Origin: Betaproteobacteria bacterium UBA2592 | Lineage (GTDB): Bacteria; Pseudomonadota; Gammaproteobacteria; Burkholderiales; Rhodocyclaceae | Length of the DNA stretch: 64,000 bases | Assembly (NCBI GenBank): GCA_002340095.1 | Contig: DDKS01000042.1 | Location: 36,151-100,150 of the forward strand | Direction of reading: 5' to 3' | Shown: piece after piece, positions 1 through 11,631 of the stretch | How the letters are laid out: every line of letters begins with the position of its first letter | How positions within the stretch are numbered: position 1 is the stretch's first letter | Notes under the pieces: generated by a model | What the model saw: only the letters and a program-made list of their open reading frames with translations | The model's database searches: none | What the model was told of the DNA's origin: nothing | Made by a program: the position numbers and the translations under genes

Positions 1-563
1 GACTGCAGATCCGCTGCTTTGGAAAGGAGGTTCTGGTGGATGCGCACCACCACCTCGCCGCAGATCTGCAAGGGTGTCTGCAGCAGCAGGTCCATGGTGC
101 GCCCCACGGCCCCTTCGGTGGAGTTTTCCACCGGCACGACCGCGTACTCCGCATGGCCCGCCTCCACTTCCCGGAACACCTCATCGATGGAAGCGCAGGG
201 CAGCAACCGGGCCGCATGGCCGAACTGCTTGACGGCAGCAGATTCGGAGAAGGTGCCCAGGGGACCAAGGAAGGCCACATTCAAGGGCTGTTCCAGGGAC
301 AGGCAGGCGGACATCACCTCCCGGAAAAAGAAAGTGATGCTCTCGTCCGGCAGCGGCCCCTGGTTCAGGTCCTGCAGGCGGCGCAGCACCTGGGCTTCTC
401 TTTCAGGCCGGTAGATGTGGCCAGCTTCGCCGTAACGAGCCTTGATCTCCCCCACCTGCTGGGCGCAGCGGGCCCGGCGGTTGAGGAGCGCCAGCAATTG
501 GGCATCAATGCTGTCGATTTCCTGGCGGACGCCCGCCAGTTCCTGTTGCAGGGAATCGCTCAT
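1..563 (-). CDS. pheA: PheA, chorismate mutase / prephenate dehydratase (partial, N-terminal part)
   Basis: Bifunctional enzyme of phenylalanine synthesis: chorismate to prephenate, then prephenate to phenylpyruvate. The window holds the first 187 codons or so; the rest runs off the left edge. The translation starts MSDSLQQELAGVRQEIDSID, a typical AroQ-type mutase helix (residues 1-90), followed by VAFLGPLGTFSESAA, the start of the dehydratase domain. The ATG at 561-563 lies 6 bp after the serC stop, so it is co-transcribed with gyrA-serC, a common betaproteobacterial order. The C-terminal ACT regulatory domain cannot be seen. Confidence 0.93.
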   Translation of the reverse strand, partial: MSDSLQQELAGVRQEIDSIDAQLLALLNRRARCAQQVGEIKARYGEAGHIYRPEREAQVLRRLQDLNQGPLPDESITFFFREVMSACLSLEQPLNVAFLGPLGTFSESAAVKQFGHAARLLPCASIDEVFREVEAGHAEYAVVPVENSTEGAVGRTMDLLLQTPLQICGEVVVRIHQNLLSKAADLQ

Positions 564-569
564 GGGAAC

Positions 570-1693
570 TCAGGCGTGCTTGGCGGCGAAATTGTTCATG
601 AAATGGACCAGGGCCCGGACACCGTCCAGGGGCATGGCATTGTAAAGGGAGGCGCGCATACCGCCTACCGACTTGTGTCCCTTGAGCCCGAGCAGGCCGG
701 CGGCCTTGGCCTGGGCCAGGAATTCGGCATCCAGCTCGGGCCGGGCCAGGGTGAAGGGGATGTTCATGCAGGAGCGGCAATCGGCCGCCACCGGATTCTG
801 GTAGAACCCCTGGCTGGCGTCGATGGCGGCGTAGACCAGCCCCGCCTTTTCCCGGTTGACGGCCTGCATGTGGGCCAGGCCGCCCTGGCGCTTCAACCAC
901 TGGAACACCAGCCCGGCCACGTAGATGGCAAAAGTCGGCGGAGTGTTGAGCATGGAGCCGTTGTCCGCCATCACCTGGTAATCCATCACCGTGGGAATGC
1001 CGGCGGCGGCCCGGCCCAGCAGGTCCTCGCGCACGATCACCAGGGTCACGCCGGAGGGACCGATGTTCTTCTGGGCGCCAGCGTAGATCAGGCCGTAACG
1101 GCTCACGTCCAGGGGACGGGAGAGGATGTGGGAACTCATGTCCGCCACCAGGGGAACCCCGGCCGGCACCAGGTCCGCCAGGGCCGCGTCGTCATGAAGT
1201 TCAACCCCGTGGATGGTTTCGTTGGTGCAGACGTGCAGATAGGCAGCTTGCGGGTCCAGGTTCAGCTCGTCGGCCCGGGGCAGGCGGGTGAAGCCATCGG
1301 CCACCTGACCCTTGGCCTCCACGGAAGCCGCCAGGCGTACCTGACCGATGCGCTGGGCCTCCTTGAAGGCCTTCTTGGACCAGGAACCGGTGACGATGTA
1401 ATCAGCCGATCTCTTGTTCAGATCCCCCGCCAGCAGGTTCATGGGCACCTGGGCAAATTGCTGGGTGGCACCGCCCTGGAGGAACAACACCTTGTAGTTA
1501 TCAGGGATATCGAGCAGTTCGCGCAGGTCCGCCTCGGCGGCCTGGATGATGCCGGTGAACTCCTTGCCCCGATGGCTCATCTCCATGACGCCGCAACCGG
1601 CCCCGTGCCAGTCCAGCAATTCCTCCTGCACCTGCAGCAGGACCTCGGTGGGCAGGGTGGCCGGACCGGCGCTGAAATTCCAGACCCGATGCA

Positions 1694-1694
<1 letters not shown>
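570..1694 (-). CDS. serC: SerC, phosphoserine aminotransferase
   Basis: PLP-dependent cytosolic enzyme converting 3-phosphohydroxypyruvate plus glutamate to phosphoserine (serine synthesis); it also serves pyridoxal phosphate synthesis. The protein has 374 residues, close to the family norm of about 360. It starts MHRVWNFSAGPATLP, the usual SerC N-terminus, and has the PLP-lysine motif GAQKNIGPSG with K209. Its ATG overlaps the gyrA stop by one base (TGATG at 1692-1696), which suggests translational coupling. pheA follows after 6 bp, so gyrA-serC-pheA looks like one transcription unit. Confidence 0.97.
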
Positions 1695-4309
<2,615 letters not shown>

Positions 4310-4350
4310 AGTCTCTCCACTGCCCGGACAAGATGGCCGAGAGTTCCTTA

Positions 4351-4380
4351 TTGGTTGATGTAGACGGAATTTGCTATTTT
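4351..4380 (+). promoter_or_regulatory. Possible sigma-70 promoter for mtaD
   Basis: In the 99-bp gap between the divergent gyrA and mtaD genes, TTGGTT (4351-4356) is followed after 18 bp by TATTTT (4375-4380). Both hexamers are only partial matches, so this is a tentative call. Confidence 0.3.
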
Positions 4381-4408
4381 AGCATGTCCGATAACACCCA
4401 TACCTCCC

Positions 4409-5755
4409 ATGCCGGAAGCCCACGCCCCGAACCCGCCCGACCTGCTGATCCACGCCCGCTGGATTGCCCAGGTGCACGATTCCACCCTGCTGGAAAACCA
4501 CGCCCTCGTCATCCATGATGGGCGCATCACCGACATCCTGCCATCCTCCCAGGCCCGCGAAGCTTGCGCCCCCCGGGAAACCGTCGAACTGGGCGAACAC
4601 CTGCTCCTTCCCGGCCTGATCAACCTGCACACCCATGCCGCCATGAGCCTGATGCGCGGACTCGCCGACGATCTGCCGCTCATGACCTGGCTGCGGGAAC
4701 ATATCTGGCCGGCCGAAGCCGCCCACGTCTGCGCCCAGTTCGTTTACGAAGGAACCCGGCTGGCCTGCGCCGAGATGCTCAAGGGCGGCATCACCTGCTT
4801 CAACGACATGTACTTCTTCCCCGAAGCCGCCGCTGCCGCCGCTCAGGAAATGGGGATGCGTGCGATGCTGGGGATCATCGCCATCGACTTTCCCTCCCGC
4901 TACGCCAGCGACCTGGAGGACTACCTGACCAAGGGTCTGGCCACCCGCGACCAGTGGCAACGCAACCCCCTGCTCCACTTCAGCCTGGCCCCCCACGCCC
5001 CCTACACCGTCAGCGATAGCGGCTTCGAACGCATCCGCACCCTGGCCGCACAATTGGAACTACCCATCCACCTGCACATCCACGAAACCCGGGAGGAACT
5101 GGACAACCACCGCGCCCAGCATGGTTGCAGCCCCCTGCAACGCCTCGAACGGCTCGGCCTGCTCGGCCCCCAGACCATCGGCGTGCACGCCGTGCACCTG
5201 GAGGAACCCGACCTGGAACGACTGGTCCGGCACGGCTGCCACATCGCCCACTGCCCCACCTCCAATCTCAAGCTGGCCAGCGGCATCGCCCCCGTCACTA
5301 CCATGCTGGAACGGGGCATCAACGTGGGGCTGGGCACCGATGGTGCTGCCAGCAACAACCGCCTGGACCTGCTGCAGGAAATGCGGCTTGCGAGCCTGCT
5401 GGCCAAGGGGACGACCGGCAAGGCTGAAAGCCTTGCCGCCTGGGAAGCCCTGCGCATGGCCACCCTGAACGCCGCCACAGCCCTCGGACTGGAAGCCGAA
5501 ACCGGATCCATCCGCATCGGCAAGCGGGCCGACCTGTGCGCCATTGACCTGGGACGGCTGGAGCTTGCCCCCTGCTTCGACCCCATCTCGCACCTGATCC
5601 ATTGCGCCGGCCGGGACGACGTAAGCCACGTCTGGGTGAACGGAAAGTGTTGCGTTTCCAACAGAATGCTCATGAATATTGATGAGGCGGGTTTGAAAAA
5701 CTCGGCACGCCTATGGCAAAATAGGATCAGGTCTAGCCTGAAGATCGTGTCATGA
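4409..5755 (+). CDS. mtaD: TRZ/ATZ-type amidohydrolase, probable 5-methylthioadenosine/S-adenosylhomocysteine deaminase
   Basis: Cytosolic metal-dependent deaminase of the amidohydrolase superfamily. Members of this clade deaminate 5-methylthioadenosine or S-adenosylhomocysteine to the inosine form in methionine salvage. It has 448 residues, normal length. The metal-binding HTH is at residues 74-76 (PGLINLHTHAAMSLMRG). Further sites are APHAPYTV, HIHE (with the ETREE helix), and GTDGAASNN, which carries the catalytic Asp. Substrate specificity cannot be read from sequence alone; guanine or other aminohydrolases share these motifs. It is followed by the ompA-like gene, with no terminator visible in between. 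Confidence 0.85.
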   Translation: MPEAHAPNPPDLLIHARWIAQVHDSTLLENHALVIHDGRITDILPSSQAREACAPRETVELGEHLLLPGLINLHTHAAMSLMRGLADDLPLMTWLREHIWPAEAAHVCAQFVYEGTRLACAEMLKGGITCFNDMYFFPEAAAAAAQEMGMRAMLGIIAIDFPSRYASDLEDYLTKGLATRDQWQRNPLLHFSLAPHAPYTVSDSGFERIRTLAAQLELPIHLHIHETREELDNHRAQHGCSPLQRLERLGLLGPQTIGVHAVHLEEPDLERLVRHGCHIAHCPTSNLKLASGIAPVTTMLERGINVGLGTDGAASNNRLDLLQEMRLASLLAKGTTGKAESLAAWEALRMATLNAATALGLEAETGSIRIGKRADLCAIDLGRLELAPCFDPISHLIHCAGRDDVSHVWVNGKCCVSNRMLMNIDEAGLKNSARLWQNRIRSSLKIVS

Positions 5756-5829
5756 GTGCAATCCTTTGTCCGCATGGCAGAGGCCTGATGTCAGTGTTTC
5801 GATTTTTACAATCTGCGAGGAAAAAGAAG

Positions 5830-6498
5830 ATGATCAAAAAATTTGCCAAGAACTCTGTCGCTGTCGCCCTGCTGGCCGGCCTGGGCGTCGCCGCCGGCAT
5901 GGCCCAGGCTCAGGAGCGCGTTTATGTGATCGACCAGCGTGGCGAAGTGGCCACCAGCGGTGCCGGCCTGTGCTGGCGCACCGGTTACTGGACCCCTGCC
6001 GCTGCCGCCAATGATCCCGCTGGCTGCCAGTGCGACAAAGATCTGCTGCCCAAGGAAAAGTGTGAGGCCGCTGGTGCCAAGAGTGCCGCTTCCGGGGTGA
6101 AGCCCTCCGGCGACAAGATCACCCTGGCCGCCGACGCCCTGTTCGACTTCGACAAGGCCGTGCTGCGCCCCGAAGGCAAGGCCAAGCTGGACGAAGTGGT
6201 CGCCAAGGCCAAGGAACTGAAGCTGGAAGTGATCCTGGCCGTCGGTCACACCGACCGCATTGGCAAGGAAGGCTACAACCAGAAGCTGTCCGAGAAGCGT
6301 GCTGCCGCCGTGAAGGAATACCTGGTTGCCAAGGGTATCGAAGCCAACCGCGTCTACACCGAGGGCAAGGGCGAAGCCCAGCCCGTGACCGGCGACAAGT
6401 GCAAGAACATGGGCCCCGAGAACGGTCGCAACAAGAAGCTGGTTGCCTGCCTGCAGCCCGATCGTCGCGTCGACATCGAAGTGATCGGCACCAAGTAA
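5830..6498 (+). CDS. OmpA-family outer membrane / peptidoglycan-associated protein
   Basis: Exported structural protein of 222 residues. The start at 5830 is chosen because AGGA lies 8 bases upstream and the protein then opens with a clean signal peptide (MIKKFAKNSVAVALLAGLG, cleavage near AQAQ). An in-frame ATG/GTG further upstream would spoil the signal. After a short cysteine-containing linker (residues ~45-80) comes an OmpA-C domain from about residue 95: the FDFDKAVLRPEG and LAVGHTDRIG motifs bind meso-DAP of peptidoglycan. There is no eight-strand barrel, so it resembles the short OmpA-like proteins abundant in betaproteobacteria. A strong terminator follows. Confidence 0.88.
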   Translation: MIKKFAKNSVAVALLAGLGVAAGMAQAQERVYVIDQRGEVATSGAGLCWRTGYWTPAAAANDPAGCQCDKDLLPKEKCEAAGAKSAASGVKPSGDKITLAADALFDFDKAVLRPEGKAKLDEVVAKAKELKLEVILAVGHTDRIGKEGYNQKLSEKRAAAVKEYLVAKGIEANRVYTEGKGEAQPVTGDKCKNMGPENGRNKKLVACLQPDRRVDIEVIGTK

Positions 6499-6516
6499 TT
6501 CCGGTCATGTCGCATG

Positions 6517-6544
6517 AAAGCCCTGCGCGAGCAGGGCTTTTTTA
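6517..6544 (+). terminator. Rho-independent terminator after the ompA-like gene
   Basis: Ten-base-pair stem AAAGCCCTGC / GCAGGGCTTT with a GCGA tetraloop, followed by a T run. It sits 18 bp after the stop codon. Confidence 0.9.
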
Positions 6545-6568
6545 TTTCACCCTGCCCTGCTGGATAAC

Positions 6569-7270
6569 ATGATGACCAATGCCGACCCCAAGGAATTGAA
6601 CAAGTTTGGCGAACTTGCCCATCGCTGGTGGGACCCCAACAGCGAATTCCGTCCCCTGCACGACATCAACCCCCTGCGCCTGGACTGGATCGACCGCCAG
6701 ATCGGCCTGGCTGGCAAGCGCGTGATCGACGTGGGCTGCGGCGGCGGCCTGCTGTCGGAAGGCATGGCCGCCCGGGGCGCCCGGGTGACCGGCATCGACC
6801 TGTCGGAAAAACCCCTGGGGGTGGCCCGCCTGCACCTGCTGGAAAGCGGCCTGCAGGTGGATTACCGGCAGATCTCCGCCGAAGCCATGGCCGAGGAAGC
6901 GCCCGGCAGTTTCGATGCCGTCACCTGCCTGGAAATGCTCGAACATGTTCCCGACCCGATCAGCACCATCCGTGCCTGCGCCAGGCTGGTCAAACCCGGC
7001 GGTAAGGTTTTCTTTTCCACCATCAACCGCAACCCCAAGGCCTACCTCCTTGCCGTCATCGGCGCCGAGTATGTGCTCCGGCTTCTGCCCAAGGGCACCC
7101 ACGAATACGCCCGTTTTCTCAAGCCCTCCGAACTCTCGCGCTGGAGCCGGGAGGCCGGCCTGACGCCCGAACCACCCATCGGGCTGAGTTACAACCCGTT
7201 CAGCAAGACCTACAGCCTGGGGCCGGATACCAGCGTCAACTATCTGATGGCCTGCACCCGGGAAGCCTGA
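6569..7270 (+). CDS. ubiG: UbiG, bifunctional 3-demethylubiquinol / polyprenyl-dihydroxybenzoate O-methyltransferase
   Basis: SAM-dependent O-methyltransferase acting twice in ubiquinone synthesis. It has 233 residues, standard length. The family signature FGELAHRWWDPNSEFRPLH is near the N-terminus, motif I is VIDVGCGGGLLSE (about residues 49-61), and VTCLEMLEHVPDP and FFSTINRNPK follow. Two adjacent ATGs (6569 and 6572) are both possible starts; GGATAAC precedes them. The gene stands alone here: the phosphoglycolate phosphatase gene often found after ubiG in related genomes is absent, and selO lies convergent only 4 bp away. Confidence 0.95.
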   Translation: MMTNADPKELNKFGELAHRWWDPNSEFRPLHDINPLRLDWIDRQIGLAGKRVIDVGCGGGLLSEGMAARGARVTGIDLSEKPLGVARLHLLESGLQVDYRQISAEAMAEEAPGSFDAVTCLEMLEHVPDPISTIRACARLVKPGGKVFFSTINRNPKAYLLAVIGAEYVLRLLPKGTHEYARFLKPSELSRWSREAGLTPEPPIGLSYNPFSKTYSLGPDTSVNYLMACTREA

Positions 7271-7274
7271 ACCC

Positions 7275-8825
7275 TCAGGAACTGCACGACAACATGGAGC
7301 AACCGGCCCGGTGCCTGGCCCAGTCGGGGCGCATGGCCGCAAAGGCCTCCCGGCCGGGCTGCTCCTCGTAAGGCCGGCGCAACACCTCCTGCAGCTCCAG
7401 CATCAGGCTCAGGTCTCCGGCCTCCGCCTTGTCGATAGCCTGCTGTGCCAGGTAGTTGCGCAGCACGTAGCGGGGGTTGAAGGCGTTCATGCGGTTACGG
7501 CGCAGCCCGGGGCTCACCGCTTCCTGGCCGAGGCGCTGGAAGTAACGCCCGAGCCAGGCTTCCAGACCGGCGCGACAGGCCCGCCAGGGCTCGGGACGGT
7601 AGGCCGCCTCCTGGAGACGGGCCAGGGGATCTCCGCCCGCATCCACATGAGCCAACTGCCGGAAGAATTCGGTCATATCCATCTCCCCCTGACGCAGCAG
7701 TTCCAGAACCTCGCCCACCAGTTCGCCATCCCCATCCTGCCAGGCGGCAAAACCGAACTTTCCCGCAAACAACCGGGCCGCCTCGGCGTTGTAGGCATCA
7801 TCGTAGGCCCCCAGCAGATCGGCCAGCGCTCCTGTGGGCTCCAGCAGGGCCAGGGCCTCGGCCAGCCGTTCCAGATTCCAGCGGGCAACTTCGGGCTGCC
7901 GCCCGAAACAGTAGCGACGACCGGCTGCATCCGTGATATTGGGCGTCCAGCCGGGATCGAAATCATCGACCCAGCCGTAAGGCCCGTAGTCGATGGTGAG
8001 TCCCAGGATCGACATGTTGTCGGTGTTCATCACCCCGTGCACGAAACCCACCTGCATCCAGCGGGCCACCAGTCGCCCCGTCCGCGCACAGACTTCCCGG
8101 AACCAGGCCGCGAGCGGCTCCTCCGCCTCGGCCTGCAGCCCGGGAAAATGCCGGGAAATGGTGAAATCCACCAGCCGCTGCAGGAGCGCCCGATCCTGCC
8201 GGAAAGCCGGCAGCTCGAAATGCCCGAACCGGATGAAGGAAGGCGCCACCCGGCACACCACGGCCCCGGGTTCGAGGGCAGGATTGCCGTCGTAGAACAT
8301 GTCCCGCCACACATCCTCGCCGGTCGCCACCAGACTCAGGGCCCGGGTCGTGGGCACCCCTAGATGATGCATGGCCTCGCTGCAGAGGAATTCCCGCAAG
8401 GAAGAACGGAGAACGGCACGGCCATCGCCCCGTCGGGAATAGGGCGTCCTCCCGGCTCCCTTGAGCTGCAATTCCCAGCGCCGCCCCCCGTCGGTGAGCA
8501 CTTCTCCCAGACTGATGGCCCGACCATCGCCGAGCTGTCCGGCCCACTGACCGAACTGATGCCCCCCGTAACAACTGGCGTAGGGCTCCATACCCGGCAG
8601 GATTCCGTTGCCCGCCAGCGCCCCGACCCATTCAGGCCGGCGCTCCCAGCCCGCGGGCAGACCCAGCTCGGCGGCCATCTCCGGAGAGTGAGCCAACAAA
8701 CGGGGAGCCCGGACGGGCGAGGGCTGCACCGCCGACCAGACGGCGCCATGCACCTGCCTGACCTCGTTACATGCATCCGGATCTCCCGGGAGTTCGCGGC
8801 GAAAACAGTTGTCGAATCTCAGCAT
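7275..8825 (-). CDS. selO: SelO, protein adenylyltransferase (pseudokinase-fold AMPylator)
   Basis: Member of the SelO/YdiU family, which transfers AMP from ATP to protein hydroxyl groups and is linked to redox stress. The start at 8825 gives MLRFDNCFRRELPGDP, the family N-terminus. An in-frame ATG at 8876 is an alternative but would add an atypical extension. Motifs seen: YGGHQFGQWAGQLGDGRA, QLKGAGRTPYSR, HGVMNTDNMSILG and DYGPYGWVDDF. The protein ends ...SMLSCSS: Cys occupies the third-from-last position, where many SelO proteins have selenocysteine. Length is 516 residues. It converges on ubiG. Confidence 0.95.
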   Translation of the reverse strand: MLRFDNCFRRELPGDPDACNEVRQVHGAVWSAVQPSPVRAPRLLAHSPEMAAELGLPAGWERRPEWVGALAGNGILPGMEPYASCYGGHQFGQWAGQLGDGRAISLGEVLTDGGRRWELQLKGAGRTPYSRRGDGRAVLRSSLREFLCSEAMHHLGVPTTRALSLVATGEDVWRDMFYDGNPALEPGAVVCRVAPSFIRFGHFELPAFRQDRALLQRLVDFTISRHFPGLQAEAEEPLAAWFREVCARTGRLVARWMQVGFVHGVMNTDNMSILGLTIDYGPYGWVDDFDPGWTPNITDAAGRRYCFGRQPEVARWNLERLAEALALLEPTGALADLLGAYDDAYNAEAARLFAGKFGFAAWQDGDGELVGEVLELLRQGEMDMTEFFRQLAHVDAGGDPLARLQEAAYRPEPWRACRAGLEAWLGRYFQRLGQEAVSPGLRRNRMNAFNPRYVLRNYLAQQAIDKAEAGDLSLMLELQEVLRRPYEEQPGREAFAAMRPDWARHRAGCSMLSCSS

Positions 8826-8892
8826 GTGCGTTGGCCTGCTCCAGGATGGTGGTGAAGCAGACCGCACCGCGCCCATCAGGGTTCCCGCCCGG

Positions 8893-9717
8893 TCAGGGCA
8901 ATTCCTCCACGAGCAGCCAGATGCTGCGGTCGGAGCGCAGCTCACCGCTGGACAGGGAGAGGATGCCCCGCCCCCGCTCGGTTGCCGACTGGCCGCCCCC
9001 GCCCAGCTGCAGCCACTCCCCCAGGGGGCCGGATACGGTGGTGGACAAACGCTGGACGTGGGCGCTACCGGGGCCGAGGCCAGCCGGGCTATCCATCTGC
9101 TGGCTGATCTCCAGCGTCACCCGGTTGCCCGATACCCGGGGCTCCACATAGAACCCCTGGGCAATGTCCCGGTACTCAACCCGGTCGCTCACCACGGCCC
9201 CGCCCGGGGCCAGCACCACCTGACGCAAGGGGACGGCCACCGAAGTGCCGGCCTGGATGAACGCCCGCCCGCCATCCACCGTCTGCACCATCTGGGTCCT
9301 GCTGGCCGAGCTGGCGCTGCGGCTGTCGTAAATCCTCGCGCCGGCATGACTCCCCCCCTGTTCGCGGGCGGAAAGCGTCAGCCGGGCAGCACGATCGCGC
9401 TCCACCTCGCTTGCATCCGTGCTCACCCGGATCACCAGGCGCCGCGGCGGCGCATCCAGGGCCGCCAGCACCTGCTTGATTTCTGCACGATTCCCGGGCG
9501 ATGCGCGCAGGAACAACTGATAACCGGCGCCCGTCAGGCTCGCCCCCGGCTCCAGCAGCGGCTGCAGTGTGGGCAAGACTTCGGCGGCGTGGCGGTGCCG
9601 GAGCTGCAGGATTTCCAATCCCTGCTGCCCCCATGCCCCGCCGGCCAGCGCTAGAAGAGTGACCAGGAGAAAATGCCTGAAAAGGCCTGACCATCCTGAA
9701 AAACCAGGGAAATTCAT
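8893..9717 (-). CDS. Exported secretin-like protein (short NolW-type N domain plus partial secretin-like region)
   Basis: 274 residues from the ATG at 9717, chosen for the GGAG 8 bases upstream and the signal peptide that follows (FRHFLLVTLLALAGGAWGQ). An upstream in-frame start at 9738 has no Shine-Dalgarno. Residues ~30-90 (LEILQLRHRHAAEVLPTLQPLL ... VLAALDAPPRRLVIRV) match the repeat pattern of secretin N1/N3 domains. Residues ~130-274 resemble part of a secretin channel domain (VPLRQVVLAPGG, VTLEISQQ). It is far too short for a complete secretin of about 600 residues, and no pilus or type II secretion genes lie nearby. Function unknown. Confidence 0.7.
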   Translation of the reverse strand: MNFPGFSGWSGLFRHFLLVTLLALAGGAWGQQGLEILQLRHRHAAEVLPTLQPLLEPGASLTGAGYQLFLRASPGNRAEIKQVLAALDAPPRRLVIRVSTDASEVERDRAARLTLSAREQGGSHAGARIYDSRSASSASRTQMVQTVDGGRAFIQAGTSVAVPLRQVVLAPGGAVVSDRVEYRDIAQGFYVEPRVSGNRVTLEISQQMDSPAGLGPGSAHVQRLSTTVSGPLGEWLQLGGGGQSATERGRGILSLSSGELRSDRSIWLLVEELP

Positions 9718-9804
9718 GAAAACGGCTCCACGAGGCAAGGGAAGGCATCATCTTCGGCTCAGCCCGTGCAATTTGCAATCCAGAGGCCGGAAACACGGGA
9801 GAAA

Positions 9805-9846
9805 ACGAAAAAACCCCGGCAAATCCTGAAGAATTGCCGGGGTTTA
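9805..9846 (-). terminator. Terminator of the tRNA-Val transcript
   Basis: Twelve-base-pair stem AAACCCCGGCAA (9811-9822) / TTGCCGGGGTTT (9834-9845). Read on the minus strand, it is followed by TTTTTTCG. It lies directly after the tRNA. Confidence 0.88.
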
Positions 9847-9850
9847 AATT

Positions 9851-9927
9851 TGGTGGGTGGTACTGGACTCGAACCAGTGACCCCTGCCGTGTGAAGGCAG
9901 TGCTCATACCAACTGAGCTAACCACCC
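9851..9927 (-). tRNA. tRNA-Val (anticodon CAC)
   Basis: 77 nt including an encoded CCA. Acceptor stem GGGTGGT / ACCACCC, D arm AGCTCAGTTGGTATGAGC, anticodon stem CTGCC/GGCAG with loop TTCACAC (anticodon CAC, reading GUG), and T arm CTGGTTCGAGTCCAG. Discriminator A. All stems pair fully. Confidence 0.96.
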
Positions 9928-9946
9928 GATGTCTCGGAAGGCGCGC

Positions 9947-9975
9947 ATTAAAACACAGTCGGAGACTGTCGTCAA
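9947..9975 (-). promoter_or_regulatory. Promoter of tRNA-Val
   Basis: On the minus strand, TTGACG (9970-9975) and TTTAAT (9947-9952) are separated by exactly 17 bp. The region after the -10 is GC-rich (GCGCGCC), as expected of a stringently controlled stable-RNA promoter. The spacer is itself an inverted repeat, ACAGTC-N3-GACTGT (9955-9969). Confidence 0.72.
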
Positions 9976-10026
9976 ACTTTTTTGCTCATATAAAATGAAC
10001 GGCTTTTCCCCATCTGGTCATTCATC

Positions 10027-11418
10027 ATGGTTCGCACCCGTTTTGCCCCCAGCCCCACCGGCTTCCTGCACATTGGCGGAGCCCGCACCGCCCTCTTCTC
10101 CTGGGCCTACGCCCGCCGCCACGGCGGCCAGTTCATCCTGCGCATCGAGGATACCGACGTGGCCCGCTCCACCCCCGAAGCTGTCCAGGCCATCCTCGAC
10201 GGCATGAACTGGCTGGGGCTGCAGCACGACGAAGGCCCGTTCTACCAGATGCAGCGCATGGACCGCTACAAGCAAGTCATCCAGGAAATGCTGGCTCAAG
10301 GCAGCGCCTACCCCTGCTACACATCCCCGGAAGAACTGGACGCCCTGCGCGAAGCACAGCGCGCCCGGGGTGAAAAGCCCCGCTACGACGGCCGATGGCG
10401 CCCAGAACCGGGCAAGACCCTGCCGGAACCGCCTGCGGGAATCGCACCGGTCATCCGCTTCAGGAATCCCAAGGAAGGTGTGGTCGCCTGGGATGATCTG
10501 GTCAAGGGGCGCATCGAGTTTGCCAACGCCGAACTGGACGACCTGATCATCGCCCGGGCCGACGGGACCCCCACGTACAACTTCTGCGTGGTGGTAGACG
10601 ACTGGGACATGGGCATCACCCACGTCATCCGGGGTGACGACCACGTCAACAACACCCCGCGCCAGATCAACATCCTCAGGGCCCTGGGGGCACAGATTCC
10701 CCGGTATGCCCATCTCTCGATGATCCTCGGCGATGACGGCACCAAACTTTCCAAGCGTCACGGGGCTGTCTCGGTCATGCAGTACGATGAGGATGGTTTC
10801 CTGCCCGAAGCCGTCATCAACTACCTGGCCCGGCTGGGTTGGTCCCACGGCGACGATGAAATCTTCAGCCGGGAGCAGTTCGTGCAGTGGTTCGACCTGG
10901 ATCACATCACGCCCTCGGCAGCCCAATTCAATACCGAAAAACTGCTCTGGCTGAACCAGCATTACATGAAGCAGACTCCCGCAGCGGAACTCGCCCCCAG
11001 GATCGCCAAACGGCTCGAAGCCCGGGGCGTGAATCCCGGCAGGGGACCGGACCTGGCCCAGGCCATCGCCCTTTATGTGGATCGCTGCAACACCCTGAAC
11101 GCCCTCACGGATGCGCTGGAGGTGCTGTATATCGACATCAACCCCAGCCCGGAACTCCTGGCCCAGTACCTGAGCGAGGAAGCCAGGCCCGCTCTGGCCG
11201 ACTTCGCCCGGAAACTCGAAGACGTTGCCTGGGAAACGCCGGCTATCACAACCCTTATCAAGGAGACCATCGGCCGGCACGGATTGAAGATGCCCAAACT
11301 GGCGATGCCTCTGCGAATCCTGCTCACCGGCCAGACCCAGACGCCATCGGTGGATGCTCTGATCACCCTGATCGGCCGGGAAGGCACCTTGGCGCGCCTG
11401 GCTGGCTACCGGGCCTGA
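10027..11418 (+). CDS. gltX: GltX, glutamyl-tRNA synthetase
   Basis: Class I aminoacyl-tRNA synthetase charging tRNA-Glu. It has 463 residues, normal length. The HIGH signature is HIGG (residues 15-18) and the KMSKS signature is KLSKRHG (about residue 243). The tRNA-binding catalytic core (VIRGDDHVNNTPRQ) and the C-terminal anticodon-binding helical region are complete. It lies between two tRNA genes. Only a -10-like TATAAA (9989-9994) is evident upstream, without a good -35. Confidence 0.97.
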   Translation: MVRTRFAPSPTGFLHIGGARTALFSWAYARRHGGQFILRIEDTDVARSTPEAVQAILDGMNWLGLQHDEGPFYQMQRMDRYKQVIQEMLAQGSAYPCYTSPEELDALREAQRARGEKPRYDGRWRPEPGKTLPEPPAGIAPVIRFRNPKEGVVAWDDLVKGRIEFANAELDDLIIARADGTPTYNFCVVVDDWDMGITHVIRGDDHVNNTPRQINILRALGAQIPRYAHLSMILGDDGTKLSKRHGAVSVMQYDEDGFLPEAVINYLARLGWSHGDDEIFSREQFVQWFDLDHITPSAAQFNTEKLLWLNQHYMKQTPAAELAPRIAKRLEARGVNPGRGPDLAQAIALYVDRCNTLNALTDALEVLYIDINPSPELLAQYLSEEARPALADFARKLEDVAWETPAITTLIKETIGRHGLKMPKLAMPLRILLTGQTQTPSVDALITLIGREGTLARLAGYRA

Positions 11419-11483
11419 ATCATGAAAATCCCGGAAAGTCGCGTAAAAAGAAGAAAAGAGACAAAAACACACTCCAAGGGCTA

Positions 11484-11512
11484 TTGTGGTACGGAGCTAG
11501 ACCAGCTATAAT
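11484..11512 (+). promoter_or_regulatory. Promoter of tRNA-Asp
   Basis: TTGTGG (11484-11489), a 17-bp spacer, and a consensus TATAAT (11507-11512). The inferred start leaves a leader of roughly 110 nt before the tRNA at 11632, to be trimmed by processing. No gene is seen between 11419 and 11631. Confidence 0.7.
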
Positions 11513-11631
11513 GCAGTCTTTCGGCAGAAGCGGCCCGTCAAGGTCGCTGTCTCAAAAGTGGGAAGCTGTTCAAGCACCCGTGGAGATGCCGGCATTTTTC
11601 GGGTGTGCTGCTACGGCAGTGCTCCATGTGC

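Noticed and set aside
7275..7310. Selenocysteine at the C-terminus of SelO
   Set aside because: The codon at the expected place is TGC (Cys), and the only TGA is the normal stop two codons later.
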